Shown here in pieces: positions 12,517 through 21,580 of a DNA stretch of 64,000 bases. Location: contig NZ_AP031415.1 in NCBI RefSeq assembly GCF_042850985.1, positions 1,550,001 to 1,614,000 of the forward strand, written 5' to 3'. Numbering within the stretch: the stretch's first letter is position 1; the number at the start of each line of letters is the position of its first letter. Made by a program: the position numbers and the translations under genes. The notes beneath the pieces were generated by a model that was not told where the DNA came from, made no database searches, and saw nothing but the letters and a program-made list of their open reading frames with translations. This stretch comes from Allocoprobacillus sp002160865. GTDB taxonomy: Bacteria > Bacillota_I > Bacilli_A > Erysipelotrichales > Coprobacillaceae.

Positions 12517-13413
12517 CTAGAACTCTAAATCATCACGCTCTGTAATCTTATTAATCACTGCACTTAATAAAAATGAGAATAAAAATGTGATAGCCCCAAT
12601 TGCCATTCCATATCCATAACTGGCATTATTATAAGCCTGATCGTATAGGTAGAATAAAAGTACACGACTTGCGCCATCAGGTCCACCAGTTGTCATGACT
12701 TGAACAAGCAAAAAGCTTAAATTAATTGTACTAATGACAAAAAACGTTAATGTTGTACGAATATTTGTCCAAATTAATGGCAATGTAATGGAAAAGAATT
12801 GTTTGATTTTTCCACATCCATCTAATTCAGCTGCTTCATAATAATGAGCAGGAATAGATGACATACTTGCCATATACATAACCATATAATAGCCAATAGC
12901 CTGCCATATCAATGCAAAAGCAATAGAATACATGACAATGGACTGATTCCCTAAAAATTGAACACCTATCCATCCATCCTCATGAAACAAGCTTAAAAAA
13001 CTATTTAATAAACCATTTGTTGATGGATCATAGATAGCACTAAAAATAGCTCCAATAACGACTATTGATAATATATTAGGAATATAGAAAATAACCCTAA
13101 AGAAATTTTGTCCCTTAATTTTTTCACGCACTAATATCGCTGCAAATAAAATAGCTAATGCCAATGTAAAGACAGTCACAATCACAATCACAAAAATCGT
13201 ATTTTGAAAAGCACGAATAAAATTCATATCTTCAAATAAAATCAAGAAATTTTGAATTCCTACAAATTCCTTAAAATCAGAAAATCCTCCCCACCTTAAA
13301 GTCGACATCAAAAAGACATTAATAGTAGGATAAATCATAAAAACACTAAATAAAATAAGTGCTGGAGCAAGACATAAAATCACAAAACGTCTTTTCTCTT
13401 TTGTCTTATTCAT
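12517..13413 (-). CDS. Sugar ABC transporter permease (MalF-like, CUT1)
   Basis: This 298-residue permease has a short N-terminal cytoplasmic segment rich in Lys/Arg, then about six membrane helices. The EAA loop is YYEAAELDGCGKIKQFFSI. It forms the heterodimeric channel with the MalG-like protein encoded next. AGGAGGG stands before the ATG, immediately after the T run of the hairpin at 13428-13453. Transcripts reaching this gene must therefore pass that hairpin. Confidence 0.9.
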   Translation of the reverse strand: MNKTKEKRRFVILCLAPALILFSVFMIYPTINVFLMSTLRWGGFSDFKEFVGIQNFLILFEDMNFIRAFQNTIFVIVIVTVFTLALAILFAAILVREKIKGQNFFRVIFYIPNILSIVVIGAIFSAIYDPSTNGLLNSFLSLFHEDGWIGVQFLGNQSIVMYSIAFALIWQAIGYYMVMYMASMSSIPAHYYEAAELDGCGKIKQFFSITLPLIWTNIRTTLTFFVISTINLSFLLVQVMTTGGPDGASRVLLFYLYDQAYNNASYGYGMAIGAITFLFSFLLSAVINKITERDDLEF

Positions 13414-13427
13414 CCAATCCCTCCTAT

Positions 13428-13453
13428 AAAAAGAGGCGGTGTTCCCACCGCCT
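13428..13453 (-). terminator. Intercistronic hairpin after the binding-protein gene (partial terminator)
   Basis: On the minus strand, AGGCGGTG pairs with CACCGCCT around a GGAA loop and is followed by CTTTTT. It stands between the solute-binding protein and permease genes, where partial termination commonly gives excess binding protein over permease. Without expression data the read-through fraction is unknown. Confidence 0.82.
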
Positions 13454-13473
13454 ACCTCATGTTTCTTTGTTAT

Positions 13474-14874
13474 TTATTTATCTGCTTTAGCATTAGCTTC
13501 AGCAATTTTACTAACAGCATCAACTGATTCATTATACCATTGATCTACTGTTTTATCACCATTCATAACAGAATTTACTGATCCAAATAAGATACCTGTT
13601 TCACCTGTTAAAGTCACACCTTCGACAGCTTCAGCAGCCATGAAAGTAGCACTGTTTGTTTTCACACCTTTTTCAGATAATGTATACATAAAACGATCAG
13701 CTTCAGCTACTTTATCTTCAGAACCTTTAATAGGAATTAAATATCCTGCATTATAAACATCTTTTCCTGTTTTTTCTGTTTCTTCAGTATTTAAAGCACC
13801 ATATTTATAGAATAAATCAGCTGCTTCATCACTATAACAATAAGCTAAGAACTGTAAAGCCAATTCTTTGTTTTCAGCTTTTTCAGGAACATACATTTGT
13901 TCAACAAAGTTTGTAGAATAAGAATCTCCACCAGCTTTAGCAGCAGGAATACCCATCATTCCCCATTCAAAACCTTCAGGTGTTGTTGCAGCCATTTCAC
14001 CTGGTAACCAAGTTCCATTAGGAATAAATAATGCATCTCCATCAATAACAGCTTGTTGATTCTTTGTAAAGTTATCACCATTAGCATTAGCTACTGTTGT
14101 AGGTAATGTATAATCTTTTAATTTACCAACAATTTCAAATGCTTCTTTGACTTCTGGAAGTTTCCATGCTTCTGTATCATAAGCAATTAATTTTGCATAA
14201 ACTTCTGGTCCAGCAGTGGCATTTAATAATGAAGTAAAGAAAGCATCAAAGTATCCAGCAGTTGGATAAGTAAATAAATAAATTCCTTCTTTTTTCGCTT
14301 TTTCTCCTAATTCAAACATTCCATCCCAGTCTGTTGGTACTTCCCAACCTTTTTCTTTAAACAATCCAGCATTGTAGAATAAACCACAAGGGGCATTATT
14401 TAAAGGTGCTAAACGTAAAGTTCCATCTCCATAAGGATCAGCAGTTGCTCCTTCAAAGAAAGATGTTAAAACTTTATCTTTCACTTTTACATCTTCACCT
14501 GGAATTGTTTCATCCAATAAAGCTGAAATATCAGCAATTTGTTTTTCTTTAATAAGTGTATCAGTTAATCCACCAACAGCACCTACTGTCAAATAAATAA
14601 CATCAGGAACATCTTTTCCAGAAGTCATTTTTGGTCTTAGAACATCACTGATTTTCTTATCAAAAGTATATTCTACCTTTGCTCCCGTTTTTTCCTCAAA
14701 TTTTTTAATGACTTCTTCCCAACCTTTTGTTCCATAACCACCATCTAATCCAGCGATTTTTAAAGTTTTGCTTCCACTTTCAGATGTGCTATTATCATTG
14801 CCACTGCAACCCGTCATTAATGTTGCACACATTAATAATGAAAGCCCTAAAGATAACATTTTTTTCATTTTCAT
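13474..14874 (-). CDS. Extracellular solute-binding lipoprotein of the sugar ABC transporter
   Basis: This 466-residue binding protein has a lipoprotein signal: a basic start, a hydrophobic core and the lipobox LMTGC with the modified Cys at 23. It is then anchored on the outer face of the membrane. The mature part has the family-1 solute-binding fold typical of CUT1 systems, with the LRLAPLNNAPCGLFYN and GFEWGMMGIP segments. It is the first gene of the operon, preceded by GGAGGAGG and a cre-like site at 14922-14935. Ligand specificity for galacto-N-biose/lacto-N-biose is inferred from the operon. Confidence 0.9.
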   Translation of the reverse strand: MKMKKMLSLGLSLLMCATLMTGCSGNDNSTSESGSKTLKIAGLDGGYGTKGWEEVIKKFEEKTGAKVEYTFDKKISDVLRPKMTSGKDVPDVIYLTVGAVGGLTDTLIKEKQIADISALLDETIPGEDVKVKDKVLTSFFEGATADPYGDGTLRLAPLNNAPCGLFYNAGLFKEKGWEVPTDWDGMFELGEKAKKEGIYLFTYPTAGYFDAFFTSLLNATAGPEVYAKLIAYDTEAWKLPEVKEAFEIVGKLKDYTLPTTVANANGDNFTKNQQAVIDGDALFIPNGTWLPGEMAATTPEGFEWGMMGIPAAKAGGDSYSTNFVEQMYVPEKAENKELALQFLAYCYSDEAADLFYKYGALNTEETEKTGKDVYNAGYLIPIKGSEDKVAEADRFMYTLSEKGVKTNSATFMAAEAVEGVTLTGETGILFGSVNSVMNGDKTVDQWYNESVDAVSKIAEANAKADK

Positions 14875-14921
14875 ATGCTATTTCCTCCTCCATGATATCT
14901 TCTAATAACAATATATCTAAA

Positions 14922-14935
14922 TGTAAGCGTTTTAT
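14922..14935. promoter_or_regulatory. cre-like site (CcpA) upstream of the lacto-N-biose operon
   Basis: TGTAAGCGTTTTAT agrees with the catabolite-responsive consensus TGWAANCGNTNWCA except at the last two bases. It lies about 48 bases before the binding-protein start, between that gene and araC. Carbon catabolite repression of this operon would be expected. This is a single motif match, so confidence is moderate. Confidence 0.5.
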
Positions 14936-14967
14936 CTATAGTGAACTTGTTAATTTTTTTAGATATC

Positions 14968-14995
14968 TTGTTATTTTATAAAAAAGATGTATAAT
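14968..14995 (+). promoter_or_regulatory. Promoter of the araC-type regulator
   Basis: TTGTTA (14968-14973), a 16-base spacer and TATAAT (14990-14995). The predicted start is near 15002, leaving a short leader with GGGAGG at 15011-15016. Confidence 0.65.
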
Positions 14996-15022
14996 AAAAA
15001 TAGAAATGACGGGAGGTTATCC

Positions 15023-15901
15023 ATGAGTAGTCAGCGTATTAATATTATAGATGATCAATTTTTCGATCATAAATCACAATTAATGTATGTTTCTTATTCC
15101 AAATATGGAAAAGACTGGAAATCCTTAAAACATCTTCATCCATTTACAGAAATCTTTTTTGTTCTTAATGGCAAAGGAAAATTGACAATTGAAAATGAAT
15201 CTTTTCCAATCAAAAAGAATGATTTAATTGTTGTTTTCCCCAATGTCTATCACCATGAAAATTCACAGGATGATGAACCATTAGAATATGTTGTCTTAGG
15301 CGTTAATGATTTACTTTTTCAAATAGATCATCCTCTTGATTATCTTTATCAAAATTTTGACAAAGATAATCAGGACATTGTTTATTATTTTTCTCAGCTT
15401 CTTTTTGAAAGTAAAAATAAAGATATTGGTTATGATACCGTATGTCAAAAATTACTGGAATTAGTCATTTTGAAAATTATTCGCAAAATCAATATTCAAC
15501 TTCAATCCAAACAAAAAACATCTTCAATTCGTCGAGAAATTCAAATGATTTGTCACTATATTGATCAAAATTTTGCCAATGATATAACCTTAGAATCACT
15601 GGCACACTCTATGAAAATGAACAAATATTATATGGCTCATGAATTTAAGAAATATATGAATGTTTCGCCTATTCAATATTTAATTGATAGACGTATTGAA
15701 GAATGTCAATCTTTACTTAAAACCTCAAGCCTTTCTATAGCTGAAATATCAGAAGCTGTTGGTTTTTCTTCGCAGTCCTATTTTTCACAGATATTCAAAA
15801 AAACTATAGGTATGACGCCTTTACAATATCGTCAAAATAGCACTCATGAGGATAGTCATTTACATATTGAAGAAAAATTCATCATTGAAAAAGTGAAATA
15901 A
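15023..15901 (+). CDS. AraC-family transcriptional regulator with cupin sensor domain
   Basis: This 292-residue regulator has an N-terminal cupin-like sugar-sensing domain (about 20-130, with LHPFTEIFFVLNGKGKL). The C-terminal double helix-turn-helix spans about 185-285, with LAHSMKMNKYYMAHEFKKY and the AraC signature ISEAVGFSSQSYFSQIFKK. ATG at 15023 has GGGAGG six bases upstream; an in-frame ATG at 14987 overlaps the -10 box and is unlikely. It is divergent from the binding-protein gene, so it is the probable activator of the lacto-N-biose operon. Confidence 0.88.
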   Translation: MSSQRINIIDDQFFDHKSQLMYVSYSKYGKDWKSLKHLHPFTEIFFVLNGKGKLTIENESFPIKKNDLIVVFPNVYHHENSQDDEPLEYVVLGVNDLLFQIDHPLDYLYQNFDKDNQDIVYYFSQLLFESKNKDIGYDTVCQKLLELVILKIIRKINIQLQSKQKTSSIRREIQMICHYIDQNFANDITLESLAHSMKMNKYYMAHEFKKYMNVSPIQYLIDRRIEECQSLLKTSSLSIAEISEAVGFSSQSYFSQIFKKTIGMTPLQYRQNSTHEDSHLHIEEKFIIEKVK

Positions 15902-15929
15902 AAAAATGGATTAATCAATCCATTTTTTT
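15901..15929. terminator. Bidirectional terminator between araC and miaA
   Basis: AAAAAATGGATT and AATCCATTTTTTT pair around AATC. Both convergent genes end in or next to this hairpin. Confidence 0.85.
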
Positions 15930-16831
15930 ATATAAGTCACGACATTTCTAATTGTCTGATGAAAGTCATGCATATTGACTTCAAACCAGACAACAGGAAA
16001 TTGATTTCTAAACCATGTATATTGCCTTTTGGCATATTGACGAGAATGTTTTTTAATATTTTCATAAACTTCATCACGGCTAATCAACCCATCAAAATAA
16101 TCAAACCATTCTTTATATCCAATCGCTTTCATACTTTGATGAGATCGTGTTAACCCTTTTTGATATAAAGTGACAACTTCCTGTTCCAGTCCATCATCTT
16201 GCATCATATCTACACGTTGATTGATACGTTTATATAATAACTCACGATCCATTGTCAATCCAATAAAGCAGGCATCATATAGACAAATATGTTCTTGTGC
16301 AGCAACAATCTCACTTTTTCTTTTCCCCGTCTGTTCATAAATTTCAATAGCCCTTAAAACACGTTGACGATTATGGGGATGCAATTCTTGAGCACTCTTT
16401 TCATCAATAGATTTTAAATACTGATAGAGTTCATCATGGGATAAATGTTGATATTTTTGACGAAAAGCTTCGTGATTATCTTCCGTTTCATTGAAAGTAT
16501 AATCATATAAAGCTGCTTTGATATATAACCCAGTTCCTCCAACAATAATAGGCAGCTTTCCACGTTTTTCAATATCATCAATCGTTTGTCTGACCTGTGT
16601 TTGAAAATCTTTCACACTATAAGTTTCATAAGGCTCTAATAAATCAATACAATGATGGACAATCCCTTGCATTTCTGTCTGCGTCACTTTTGCTGTTCCA
16701 ATATCCATATCTTTATAAATCTGCATCGAATCGCCACTAATGACTTCACCATTGAATTGTTTAGCTAATGCGACTCCCATTCTGGTTTTCCCAACCCCTG
16801 TCGGTCCTACAACCACAATGACTTTAGTCAT
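15911..16831 (-). CDS. miaA: tRNA dimethylallyltransferase
   Basis: This 306-residue enzyme adds a dimethylallyl group to A37 of tRNAs reading UNN codons. The product is the substrate of MiaB, encoded at 24085-25527. The P-loop GPTGVGKT (9-16) and the GDSMQIYKDMDIGTAK and GGTGLYIKA motifs are typical. YAKRQYTWFRNQ is the usual C-terminal signature. It overlaps the upstream yvlD-like gene by eight bases. Confidence 0.95.
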   Translation of the reverse strand: MTKVIVVVGPTGVGKTRMGVALAKQFNGEVISGDSMQIYKDMDIGTAKVTQTEMQGIVHHCIDLLEPYETYSVKDFQTQVRQTIDDIEKRGKLPIIVGGTGLYIKAALYDYTFNETEDNHEAFRQKYQHLSHDELYQYLKSIDEKSAQELHPHNRQRVLRAIEIYEQTGKRKSEIVAAQEHICLYDACFIGLTMDRELLYKRINQRVDMMQDDGLEQEVVTLYQKGLTRSHQSMKAIGYKEWFDYFDGLISRDEVYENIKKHSRQYAKRQYTWFRNQFPVVWFEVNMHDFHQTIRNVVTYIKKWID

Positions 16832-17183
16832 TGATTTTCCCTATGCCAAGCAGACTATATAAAATCGAAATAACAACCGACATCAAAATCGTTAAACCAA
16901 AAGAAGGAATATAAAAATCAGGAGCTAAGATCATTTGAGCTATTTCTAATACAAAACCATTAATAACGAGTTGAAATAAACCTAATGATAATATCGTTAT
17001 TGGAAAAGCAATAAAACTTAAAACAGGTTTCACAAAAGTATTTAATAATGCTAAAACGATAGCTATTAAACAGGCAACACCAAAGTCCTTTACATAGACA
17101 TCATCAAAAATATATGTTGTCAGCATAATTACTGCACCACCTAAAATAAACTCTAAAATCAGACGAAAAAAACTTTTACGCAT
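16824..17183 (-). CDS. YvlD-like small membrane protein (4-TMS holin-family domain)
   Basis: This 119-residue protein has four predicted membrane helices and the motif NTFVKPVLSFIAFPITILSLG, characteristic of the Mycobacterial 4-TMS holin family (PF04020; Bacillus YvlD). The family name comes from similarity only, and no phage genes are nearby. Its ATG overlaps the mutL stop by one base (TAATG), so it is in the mutS-mutL transcription unit. In Bacillus, YvlD is linked to envelope stress; the role here is unknown. Confidence 0.8.
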   Translation of the reverse strand: MRKSFFRLILEFILGGAVIMLTTYIFDDVYVKDFGVACLIAIVLALLNTFVKPVLSFIAFPITILSLGLFQLVINGFVLEIAQMILAPDFYIPSFGLTILMSVVISILYSLLGIGKIND

Positions 17184-18982
17184 TATACCACCCTCTTAAA
17201 TAATTTTTCCAATTCATAACAACTATAAAAAATAATAGTTGGTCTACCATGTGGACAGACATAAGGATTATCGCAACGCATCAAACGATCAAAGATAGTC
17301 TGCATATCATCCTGTGATAAATAAGTATTGGCCTTTAAAGATGCCTTACAGCTAAGTGTTGCGATTGCATGTTCCTGCAAAGCAACAACATCTAAATGAT
17401 TCTTATGCAAGACTTCTTGAATCATCGTATCAACAAATACATTCTCATCAATCTTTTTCATCCATAATGGTAAACTTCTAACAATATAACCATGCTCACC
17501 AAAAACTTCTAAATGAATACCAACCTTCTCTAAAAGATTTTTTCTTTCTTCCAAAATCAAAAACTCACTCATAGGATATTCAAATTGTAAGGGAACAAGT
17601 AAAGGCTGCATCGTTAAATCTAGATGTGCAAACTTGTCTTTATAGTATTCATAATTAATACGTTCCTGTGCTGCATGTTGATCAACCAGATACATTCCCT
17701 TTTCATTTTCTCCAATCAGATACGTTCCATGTATTTGTACTTTTGCATAGATTTTCTCTTTCATTGGTTTGATTGTTTCTACATTGTTTTGCGAATAAAT
17801 TTGATCTTCTTTTTTATCTTCTGGTTGATCTTGATACGTATAAGTCAAGACAGGTTCATGGACAGATTGTCTTTTTTCGATAATCTTCTTTTCTTCAACA
17901 ACAGATATGACTGGTTCTTCCATTTCTAATGTCATTTGATCAAGCTGTGGTTTAAATATTTCTCTTTCCGTTGTTTTATTTTTAGGCTGATACGTTAAAT
18001 TGGCTTGTTGTAAGGTTTCACTGACTCCTTGATATATCAAATCTCTTAGTTCATATTCTTTAGAAAAACGGACTTCCAACTTAGAAGGATGCACATTGAC
18101 ATCAACGAGATAAGGATCGACTTCAATATTAATCACTGCGATTGGGAAACGATTATCTGCTAAATAAGCACGATAAGCACTATTAATTGCATCAATACTC
18201 ATTACATTTTTGACATAACGATGATTCACAAGTGTAATAATATTTGCTTTAGAAGCACGTGATGTATCAATTTTACTGATATATCCATCAATTATCCATT
18301 CATCCGTTGCTAAATGAATAGGCAACATATTTTTAGCAGTCGCAATTCCATACATATTGGCAATAACTTCTAATAATTGACCTTTTCCATTCGTTTGAAA
18401 AATCATTTTATCATTATGATAAAGATGAAAGGCAATTTGAGGAAAAGCCAAAGCCATACATTCTACATATTGATGTATTGCAGCAAACTCACTATTAACA
18501 GATTTTAAATATTTTAAACGGGCGGGAACGTTTTGAAACAGTTTTGTAACTGTAATTTGTGTTCCTCGAGGTAAATCACAGATACTTTCATTTTGATATT
18601 TTCCAAATTCATAGATAATGGATGTCCCTTGAGAGCCTGTAGATGTTCTTAAATCAAAATGACTCACTGAAGCAATAGAAGGAATCGCTTCACCACGAAA
18701 GCCTAAGGTCATAATTTGAAATAAATCCTGATCATCTTTAATCTTGCTGGTCGCATGTCTTGAAAAACACAAACGGGCATCGGCTTCTTCCATTCCTTCT
18801 CCATTATCACAAACTTTAATTTTTTGCATACCACCATCTTCAATAAATATATCTATTTTTGTGGCAGAAGCATCAATACTGTTTTCAACAAGTTCCTTAA
18901 CAACACTGGCAGGTCTCTCGACAACTTCACCAGCTGCAATCTTATTAGAAAGAATATCATCTAATTGTCTGATTTTTCCCAA
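17183..18982 (-). CDS. mutL: DNA mismatch repair protein MutL
   Basis: This 599-residue mismatch-repair ATPase/endonuclease has the GHKL motifs NKIAAGEVVERPASVVKELV, DNGEGM and GFRGEA in the N-terminal half. The C-terminal half carries the endonuclease motif DQHAAQERINYE and CPHGRPT, so this is the nicking type of MutL found in bacteria lacking MutH. TTG at 18982 gives MGKIRQLDD, in register with other MutL N-termini, and has AAAGGTGGTG six bases upstream. GTG codons at 18994/18991 are alternatives. It follows mutS after about 14 bases. Confidence 0.95.
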   Translation of the reverse strand: MGKIRQLDDILSNKIAAGEVVERPASVVKELVENSIDASATKIDIFIEDGGMQKIKVCDNGEGMEEADARLCFSRHATSKIKDDQDLFQIMTLGFRGEAIPSIASVSHFDLRTSTGSQGTSIIYEFGKYQNESICDLPRGTQITVTKLFQNVPARLKYLKSVNSEFAAIHQYVECMALAFPQIAFHLYHNDKMIFQTNGKGQLLEVIANMYGIATAKNMLPIHLATDEWIIDGYISKIDTSRASKANIITLVNHRYVKNVMSIDAINSAYRAYLADNRFPIAVINIEVDPYLVDVNVHPSKLEVRFSKEYELRDLIYQGVSETLQQANLTYQPKNKTTEREIFKPQLDQMTLEMEEPVISVVEEKKIIEKRQSVHEPVLTYTYQDQPEDKKEDQIYSQNNVETIKPMKEKIYAKVQIHGTYLIGENEKGMYLVDQHAAQERINYEYYKDKFAHLDLTMQPLLVPLQFEYPMSEFLILEERKNLLEKVGIHLEVFGEHGYIVRSLPLWMKKIDENVFVDTMIQEVLHKNHLDVVALQEHAIATLSCKASLKANTYLSQDDMQTIFDRLMRCDNPYVCPHGRPTIIFYSCYELEKLFKRVV

Positions 18983-18996
18983 TAAATTCACCACCT

Positions 18997-21486
18997 TTAT
19001 AATAATTTCTTTAATTCAATTAATGTACTCAAAGCTTCAATTGGAGAAAGTGTCATTGGATCAATACGTGATAAAGCTTTTTCCACGACACTCTCTTTAA
19101 CTATTGTTTGAGGTTCTTGTTTTTCACTAATCACTTTTTCAATATTATTGTTTTCTAATGATTCTAAAATCACTTGTGAACGCTGAATGACTTCATCTGG
19201 AAGTTTGGCTAATTGAGCTACATTAATTCCATAGGAACGATGACTTCTCCCGGGTTTAATCTTATATAAGAAAACAATATGATCATCTTCAATAGAGGCA
19301 CTGGCATGTACATTTTGAATATGGAAAGAATCATCCATCATTGTTAATTCATGATAATGGGTAGAAAACAACGTAATACATTGAATCGAAGAAGCAATAT
19401 ATTCAATAATAGATTGTGCAATAGCCATCCCATCAAACGTTGCCGTTCCACGTCCAATCTCATCAAATATAATCAATGAATCTTTTGTGGCATAACGTAA
19501 AGCATTATTTGCTTCCAGCATTTCAACCATGAATGTTGATTGTCCAGATATCAAATCATCACTGGCACCAATTCTTGTAAAAATTTGATCAAAAATAGGC
19601 ATATGAGCTTCATCTGCTGGAACAAAAGAACCAATTTGAGCCATAATCACACTCAAAGCTATTTGACGCATATAAGTTGATTTCCCACCCATATTAGGAC
19701 CAGTAATCAACAAAATAGACTGCTCTTGTGACATATCAATATCATTAGGAACATAATTTTGACGTGAAATCACTTGTTCAATGACGGAATGACGCCCATT
19801 AACAATATGTAAACGATGTTCCAGATTGAAAACAGGTCTGACATAACTATTTTGACTAGCCTTTGAAGCCAGTGACTGATAGACATCAATTTGTGCAATC
19901 ACTCCTGCAACATCCTGAATCAGATGAACATCTTTTTTCATATATTCACGCAACTGAACAAAGATTTCATATTCTAAAGCAACAATTTTATCATTAGCAC
20001 TTAAAATCTTCGCTTCCATTTCTTTTAATTCTGGTGTTACAAAACGTTCAGCATTAGAAATACTTTGTTTTCTTGTATACTCAAATTCATCTTTAATCAT
20101 TGGTAAATAACTTTTTGTGACTTCAATATAATATCCAAAAACACGATTATAACCAATTTTTAACCCTTTAATCCCTGTTCTTTCTCTTTCTTTTGCTTCA
20201 AATTCACTCAGCCATTGTTTTCCGTTTTCACGAATATATCTTAATTCATCCAATTCCTGATTGTATCCACTTTTAATCAACCCACCTTCTTTAACAGTCA
20301 ATGGGGGATTATCCACAATTGCATCATCAATCGCTTTTGTTAAATGGGATAAATCAACAAGCTGATGAGCCAATTCATCAGTATAAGATGTATTTAATGA
20401 TAATAACTGATGTTTTAATTCTGGAACAACATTCAATGAAGAAGCAATCCATTTCAAATCTCTGGCATTGACATTACCAAAAGCAATACGTCCAGCCAGT
20501 TTTTCTAAATCATAAATATCATTAATAATATCTTTAATGGTTTCTCTTTCAATAAAATTATCAATAAAGACTTCAATAATATCCATACGTTTTTCAATCT
20601 TTTCTTGATTGACCAGAGGTCTTTCAATCCACTGTCTTAATAATCGACCACCCATAGCTGATTTAGTATCATCTAATAACCATTGTAAAGTTCCATAACT
20701 TTCATTATTTAAGTTTTTAATCAATTCCAAAGATTTCTTTGTATAAGAATCCATATAGATATAATCTTCAGTTTTCACTTCTTGAATCTTTTGAAGGTGT
20801 TCTAACTCTCTTTTTTGCGTATCTAACATATAATTTAAAAGCAACGAACACATTTTGATTTGTTTTAAATCACTTAAAGATTCAAAAATTTTTTTATATT
20901 GATCATTAAAATGGTCATCTTCAAAATGAGATATAAACAAACCATCCATTGACCAATCCTCAGAAACAACAATTTCCTTTAAACCTAATGAATCAATATA
21001 ATTTTTAAGAATATGTTCTTTTTTATCTATATTCACAACATAAAATTCACCTGTCGAAATATCACAATAAGCTAATGTATAATTAAAATCAAAGATTCCT
21101 AAAGCCCCAATATAATGATTACGCTTTTCATTGAGTGATGTATCCATGATTGTTCCCGGTGTAATAATTTGTACAACTCCACGTTTGACAATTCCTTTTT
21201 TCCCCGGTTCAGATAATTGTTCTACAATCGCCACTTTATGCCCTAAATCAATTAATTTTTGAATATAACCACTTACCGAATGAAATGGCACACCACACAT
21301 AGGCACACGTTCTTTCACCCCAGCATTTTTACCTGTCAAAGCTAAATCTAAGGCTTTAGAAACAACAATGGCATCATCAAAAAACATTTCATAAAAATCA
21401 CCTAAACGAAACATTACAATCGCATCTTGGTTCTGTTCTTTAATTTCTAAATATTGCATCATCATCGGTGAATACTTTTGCTTCAT
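18997..21486 (-). CDS. mutS: DNA mismatch repair protein MutS
   Basis: This 829-residue mismatch-recognition protein has the N-terminal Phe-x-Glu motif within FRLGDFYEMFFDDA near residues 30-35. Walker A GPNMGGKST starts at 596 and Walker B IIFDEIGRGT is near 672. STHYHEL and the C-terminal helix-turn-helix follow. AAAGGAGG precedes the ATG, and an extended -10 promoter lies at 21512-21520. As in Bacillus subtilis, cotE lies directly upstream and mutL downstream. Confidence 0.96.
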   Translation of the reverse strand: MKQKYSPMMMQYLEIKEQNQDAIVMFRLGDFYEMFFDDAIVVSKALDLALTGKNAGVKERVPMCGVPFHSVSGYIQKLIDLGHKVAIVEQLSEPGKKGIVKRGVVQIITPGTIMDTSLNEKRNHYIGALGIFDFNYTLAYCDISTGEFYVVNIDKKEHILKNYIDSLGLKEIVVSEDWSMDGLFISHFEDDHFNDQYKKIFESLSDLKQIKMCSLLLNYMLDTQKRELEHLQKIQEVKTEDYIYMDSYTKKSLELIKNLNNESYGTLQWLLDDTKSAMGGRLLRQWIERPLVNQEKIEKRMDIIEVFIDNFIERETIKDIINDIYDLEKLAGRIAFGNVNARDLKWIASSLNVVPELKHQLLSLNTSYTDELAHQLVDLSHLTKAIDDAIVDNPPLTVKEGGLIKSGYNQELDELRYIRENGKQWLSEFEAKERERTGIKGLKIGYNRVFGYYIEVTKSYLPMIKDEFEYTRKQSISNAERFVTPELKEMEAKILSANDKIVALEYEIFVQLREYMKKDVHLIQDVAGVIAQIDVYQSLASKASQNSYVRPVFNLEHRLHIVNGRHSVIEQVISRQNYVPNDIDMSQEQSILLITGPNMGGKSTYMRQIALSVIMAQIGSFVPADEAHMPIFDQIFTRIGASDDLISGQSTFMVEMLEANNALRYATKDSLIIFDEIGRGTATFDGMAIAQSIIEYIASSIQCITLFSTHYHELTMMDDSFHIQNVHASASIEDDHIVFLYKIKPGRSHRSYGINVAQLAKLPDEVIQRSQVILESLENNNIEKVISEKQEPQTIVKESVVEKALSRIDPMTLSPIEALSTLIELKKLL

Positions 21487-21511
21487 GATAGCCCTCCTTT
21501 ATAACTTTAAC

Positions 21512-21520
21512 ATTATAGCA
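21512..21520 (-). promoter_or_regulatory. Extended -10 promoter of mutS-mutL
   Basis: On the minus strand this reads TGCTATAAT, a TG-N-TATAAT extended -10, about 26 bases before the mutS start. No clear -35 is seen. Confidence 0.6.
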
Positions 21521-21553
21521 TATTTTGTAAAATAATGAAAAGATTTCACCATT

Positions 21554-21577
21554 AAAAAAAGATGCAAAAAGCATCTT
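21554..21577 (-). terminator. Terminator of cotE
   Basis: On the minus strand, AAGATGC and GCATCTT pair around a T-rich loop and are followed by TTTTTTT. It separates cotE from the mutS promoter. Confidence 0.8.
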
Positions 21578-21580
21578 CCA

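Noticed and set aside
16824..17183. Prophage holin
   Set aside because: The family name of the YvlD-type domain includes holin, but the gene is fused into the mutS-mutL-miaA unit and no phage genes are present.
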